The position numbers were made by a program, and so were the translations under genes. 64,000 bases of DNA. Source: Flavobacterium sp. NG2 (GTDB taxonomy: Bacteria > Bacteroidota > Bacteroidia > Flavobacteriales > Flavobacteriaceae). The stretch is from contig NZ_CP139420.1 of the NCBI RefSeq assembly GCF_034119845.1, positions 2,520,001 through 2,584,000 of the forward strand, read 5' to 3'. Positions 62,801 to 64,000 of the stretch are shown here, in pieces (position 1 is the first letter of the stretch; the number at the start of each line of letters is the position of its first letter). Below the pieces are notes generated by a model. The model was given only the letters and a program-made list of their open reading frames with translations, was not told the DNA's origin and made no database searches.

Positions 62801-63201
62801 TGACATCAAAAGTGACCTATTTAGGAGATTTAAGAACATCATCGATTCATTTGCAATCTGGAAGCGAAATCATTTCGGATGCTCCTTTGGATAACAACGG
62901 AAAAGGGGAGGCTTTTTCTCCTACGGATACTGTGGCTAATGCTTTAGCGACTTGTATGTTTACTATTATGGGGATTAAAGCTCGTGATTTGGACGTAGAT
63001 TTGACTGCTTCAACAGCTTCGGTAACGAAAATTATGAATGCTGAACCAAGAAAAATTGGTACTATCGAAATTACATTTGATATGGATGTGGCAGTCGATG
63101 ATAAAACTAAAGTAATTTTAGAAAGAGCTGCGATGACTTGTCCAGTGTTTTTGAGTTTGCATCCTGATATCGAGAAGAAAATCAGTTTCAACTGGAAGTA
63201 A
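62800..63201 (+). CDS. OsmC/Ohr-family protein
   Basis: The 133-residue protein has the OsmC fold with the Cys pair in LATCMFTIMG (about 47-56) and AMTCPVFLSLHPD (Cys at about 108). These proteins reduce organic hydroperoxides through the two cysteines. The start overlaps the last base of the LysM gene stop (TAATG), so translation is coupled. Its partner reductant is not in view. Confidence 0.93.
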   Translation: MTSKVTYLGDLRTSSIHLQSGSEIISDAPLDNNGKGEAFSPTDTVANALATCMFTIMGIKARDLDVDLTASTASVTKIMNAEPRKIGTIEITFDMDVAVDDKTKVILERAAMTCPVFLSLHPDIEKKISFNWK

Positions 63202-63276
63202 GATATTTTTTTTCCACTTTTTTAATTTGTGGTAATTCGTGTAATTCGTGTCAAAATTATTATAAAGATTTGAACC

Positions 63277-63307
63277 AGAGTAATGTGTTATACGTTACTC
63301 TTTTTTT
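63277..63307 (+). terminator. Terminator after osmC
   Basis: AGAGTAA (63277-63283) pairs with TTACTCT (63295-63301), followed by six more T's (63302-63307). Confidence 0.75.
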
Positions 63308-63315
63308 ATTTTATC

Positions 63316-63549
63316 ATGGATAAAAATCAAGAACAACTCATCAAACTAGCCCATACAAAGATGCCTTTTGGTAAATACGAAGGACGCTATTTGATTGATT
63401 TGCCCGAATATTATGTGGTTTGGTATCAGAACAAAGGATTTCCAAAAGGAGAATTAGGTCAACAACTTCAATTGATCTATGAATTAAAATTGAATGGATT
63501 GGAGGAATTGATACGAAATATTAAAAAAAGGTATCCCAAATCTAGATAA
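63316..63549 (+). CDS. DUF3820 family protein
   Basis: The ATG at 63316 gives 77 residues; an in-frame upstream start would read through the terminator hairpin. The DUF3820 pattern MPFGKYEGRYLIDLPEYYVVWY is at about 14-35, followed by FPKGELGQQLQLIYELKLNGL. Such short proteins are often called putative quorum-sensing-regulated factors; function is not known. It lies just after the osmC terminator, before pyrG. Confidence 0.88.
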   Translation: MDKNQEQLIKLAHTKMPFGKYEGRYLIDLPEYYVVWYQNKGFPKGELGQQLQLIYELKLNGLEELIRNIKKRYPKSR

Positions 63550-63656
63550 TCTCTTAAATTTTAGTAGGTTTTTGATATATAAATTAATCTGTCGGTCAAT
63601 TGTCAAATTTCCCAATTATCTCTTTTTTAAATTAGCATAATCCCAATTTATAATCG

Positions 63657-63664
63657 TATTTTTG
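63657..63664 (+). promoter_or_regulatory. -7 promoter element of pyrG
   Basis: TATTTTTG matches TAnnTTTG and is 39 bases before the pyrG ATG. The -33 TTG is not obvious. Confidence 0.45.
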
Positions 63665-63703
63665 CATCGTTTTTTATACAATTACAATACAAATTAGAAC
63701 AGA

Positions 63704-64000
63704 ATGAATCAAACGAAATATATTTTTGTTACTGGTGGTGTGACTTCTTCATTAGGAAAAGGAATTATTGCAGCATCATTAGCAAAATTGTTACAAGCCA
63801 GAGGATATCGTACAACAATTCAAAAGTTTGACCCTTATTTAAATGTAGATCCAGGGACATTAAATCCTTACGAACACGGGGAATGTTATGTAACTGATGA
63901 TGGTGCTGAAACTGATTTGGATTTAGGACACTACGAGCGTTTCTTGAACGTTCCTACTTCTCAGGCAAATAACGTCACTACTGGTAGAATTTACCTTTCT
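63704..64000 (+). CDS. pyrG: CTP synthase (partial, N-terminus)
   Basis: The gene starts ATG at 63704 and runs off the right edge, showing 99 residues. They match the CTP synthase amidoligase domain: [23 protein letters not shown] near 5-27, [20 protein letters not shown] near 42-61, and [17 protein letters not shown] near 65-81. It makes CTP from UTP with glutamine. The glutaminase domain lies outside the window. Confidence 0.97.
   Translation, partial: MNQTKYIFVTGGVTSSLGKGIIAASLAKLLQARGYRTTIQKFDPYLNVDPGTLNPYEHGECYVTDDGAETDLDLGHYERFLNVPTSQANNVTTGRIYLS

Noticed and set aside
62847..63191. 114-codon minus-strand ORF
   Set aside because: It is antisense to osmC, which has a clear family match.
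1..64000. CRISPR arrays, rRNA genes, insertion sequences with transposase
   Set aside because: No regularly spaced short repeats, no rRNA-like sequence and no transposase gene was found on either strand.

Overview
The window is AT-rich and looks like a chromosomal segment of a Flavobacterium-type member of the Bacteroidota. The signs are TonB-receptor/DUF4249 pairs, a GldI-type gliding lipoprotein, cyclophilin-FKBP fusions, TAnnTTTG (-7) promoter elements, flavobacterial DUFs (DUF6326, DUF6567, DUF6671, DUF6952) and many short intergenic palindromic repeats. Species cannot be named from the sequence alone.

Bases 1-22,650 read as accessory DNA, almost all on the minus strand. Bases 1-3,150 hold an ArsR-controlled operon with three AHSA1/SRPBCC genes, one of them broken by an internal deletion. 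Bases 3,236-14,708 carry two paralogous envelope modules, each with an MmpS-like lipoprotein, a DUF4249 lipoprotein and a TonB-dependent receptor. The first is preceded by a LytS/LytTR-type two-component pair. Bases 15,018-19,653 hold a small envelope operon behind a giant MalT-like LuxR regulator, with a candidate activator dyad between them. Bases 19,694-22,398 hold a Crp/Fnr remnant, an AraC regulator with a membrane sensor, and an IntDOT-type tyrosine recombinase next to the 3' end of a tRNA-Ser. This is the classic layout of an integrated element whose far end is not in the window.

Bases 22,900-64,000 are mostly housekeeping. In order: ribBA with a degenerate second domain, an LptF/G permease, lolA, ftsK, dgkA; a thiol-redox cluster (tpx, DUF6952, thioredoxin, AhpC-type peroxiredoxin); an NhaC antiporter; a peptidoglycan-recycling trio (GH3/NagZ-like, AmpG-like MFS, DigH-like GHL10); yebC, gcvT, nnrD, guaC; a small sulfatase locus (secreted protein, Kelch lipoprotein, sulfatase); four genes encoding NrnA, GldI and two dual-domain immunophilins; a ClC channel, RidA, dihydroorotase, a Sua5-type enzyme and DUF6671; then guaA, a LysM/substrate-binding protein, OsmC, DUF3820 and the start of pyrG.

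The least explained items are: a 25-residue tetracysteine micro-ORF upstream of guaA; the dyad/-7 promoter between the LuxR regulator and its neighbour operon; near-identical DNA shared by two MmpS-like lipoprotein genes whose neighbours have diverged; and several families of intergenic palindromic or tandem repeats.
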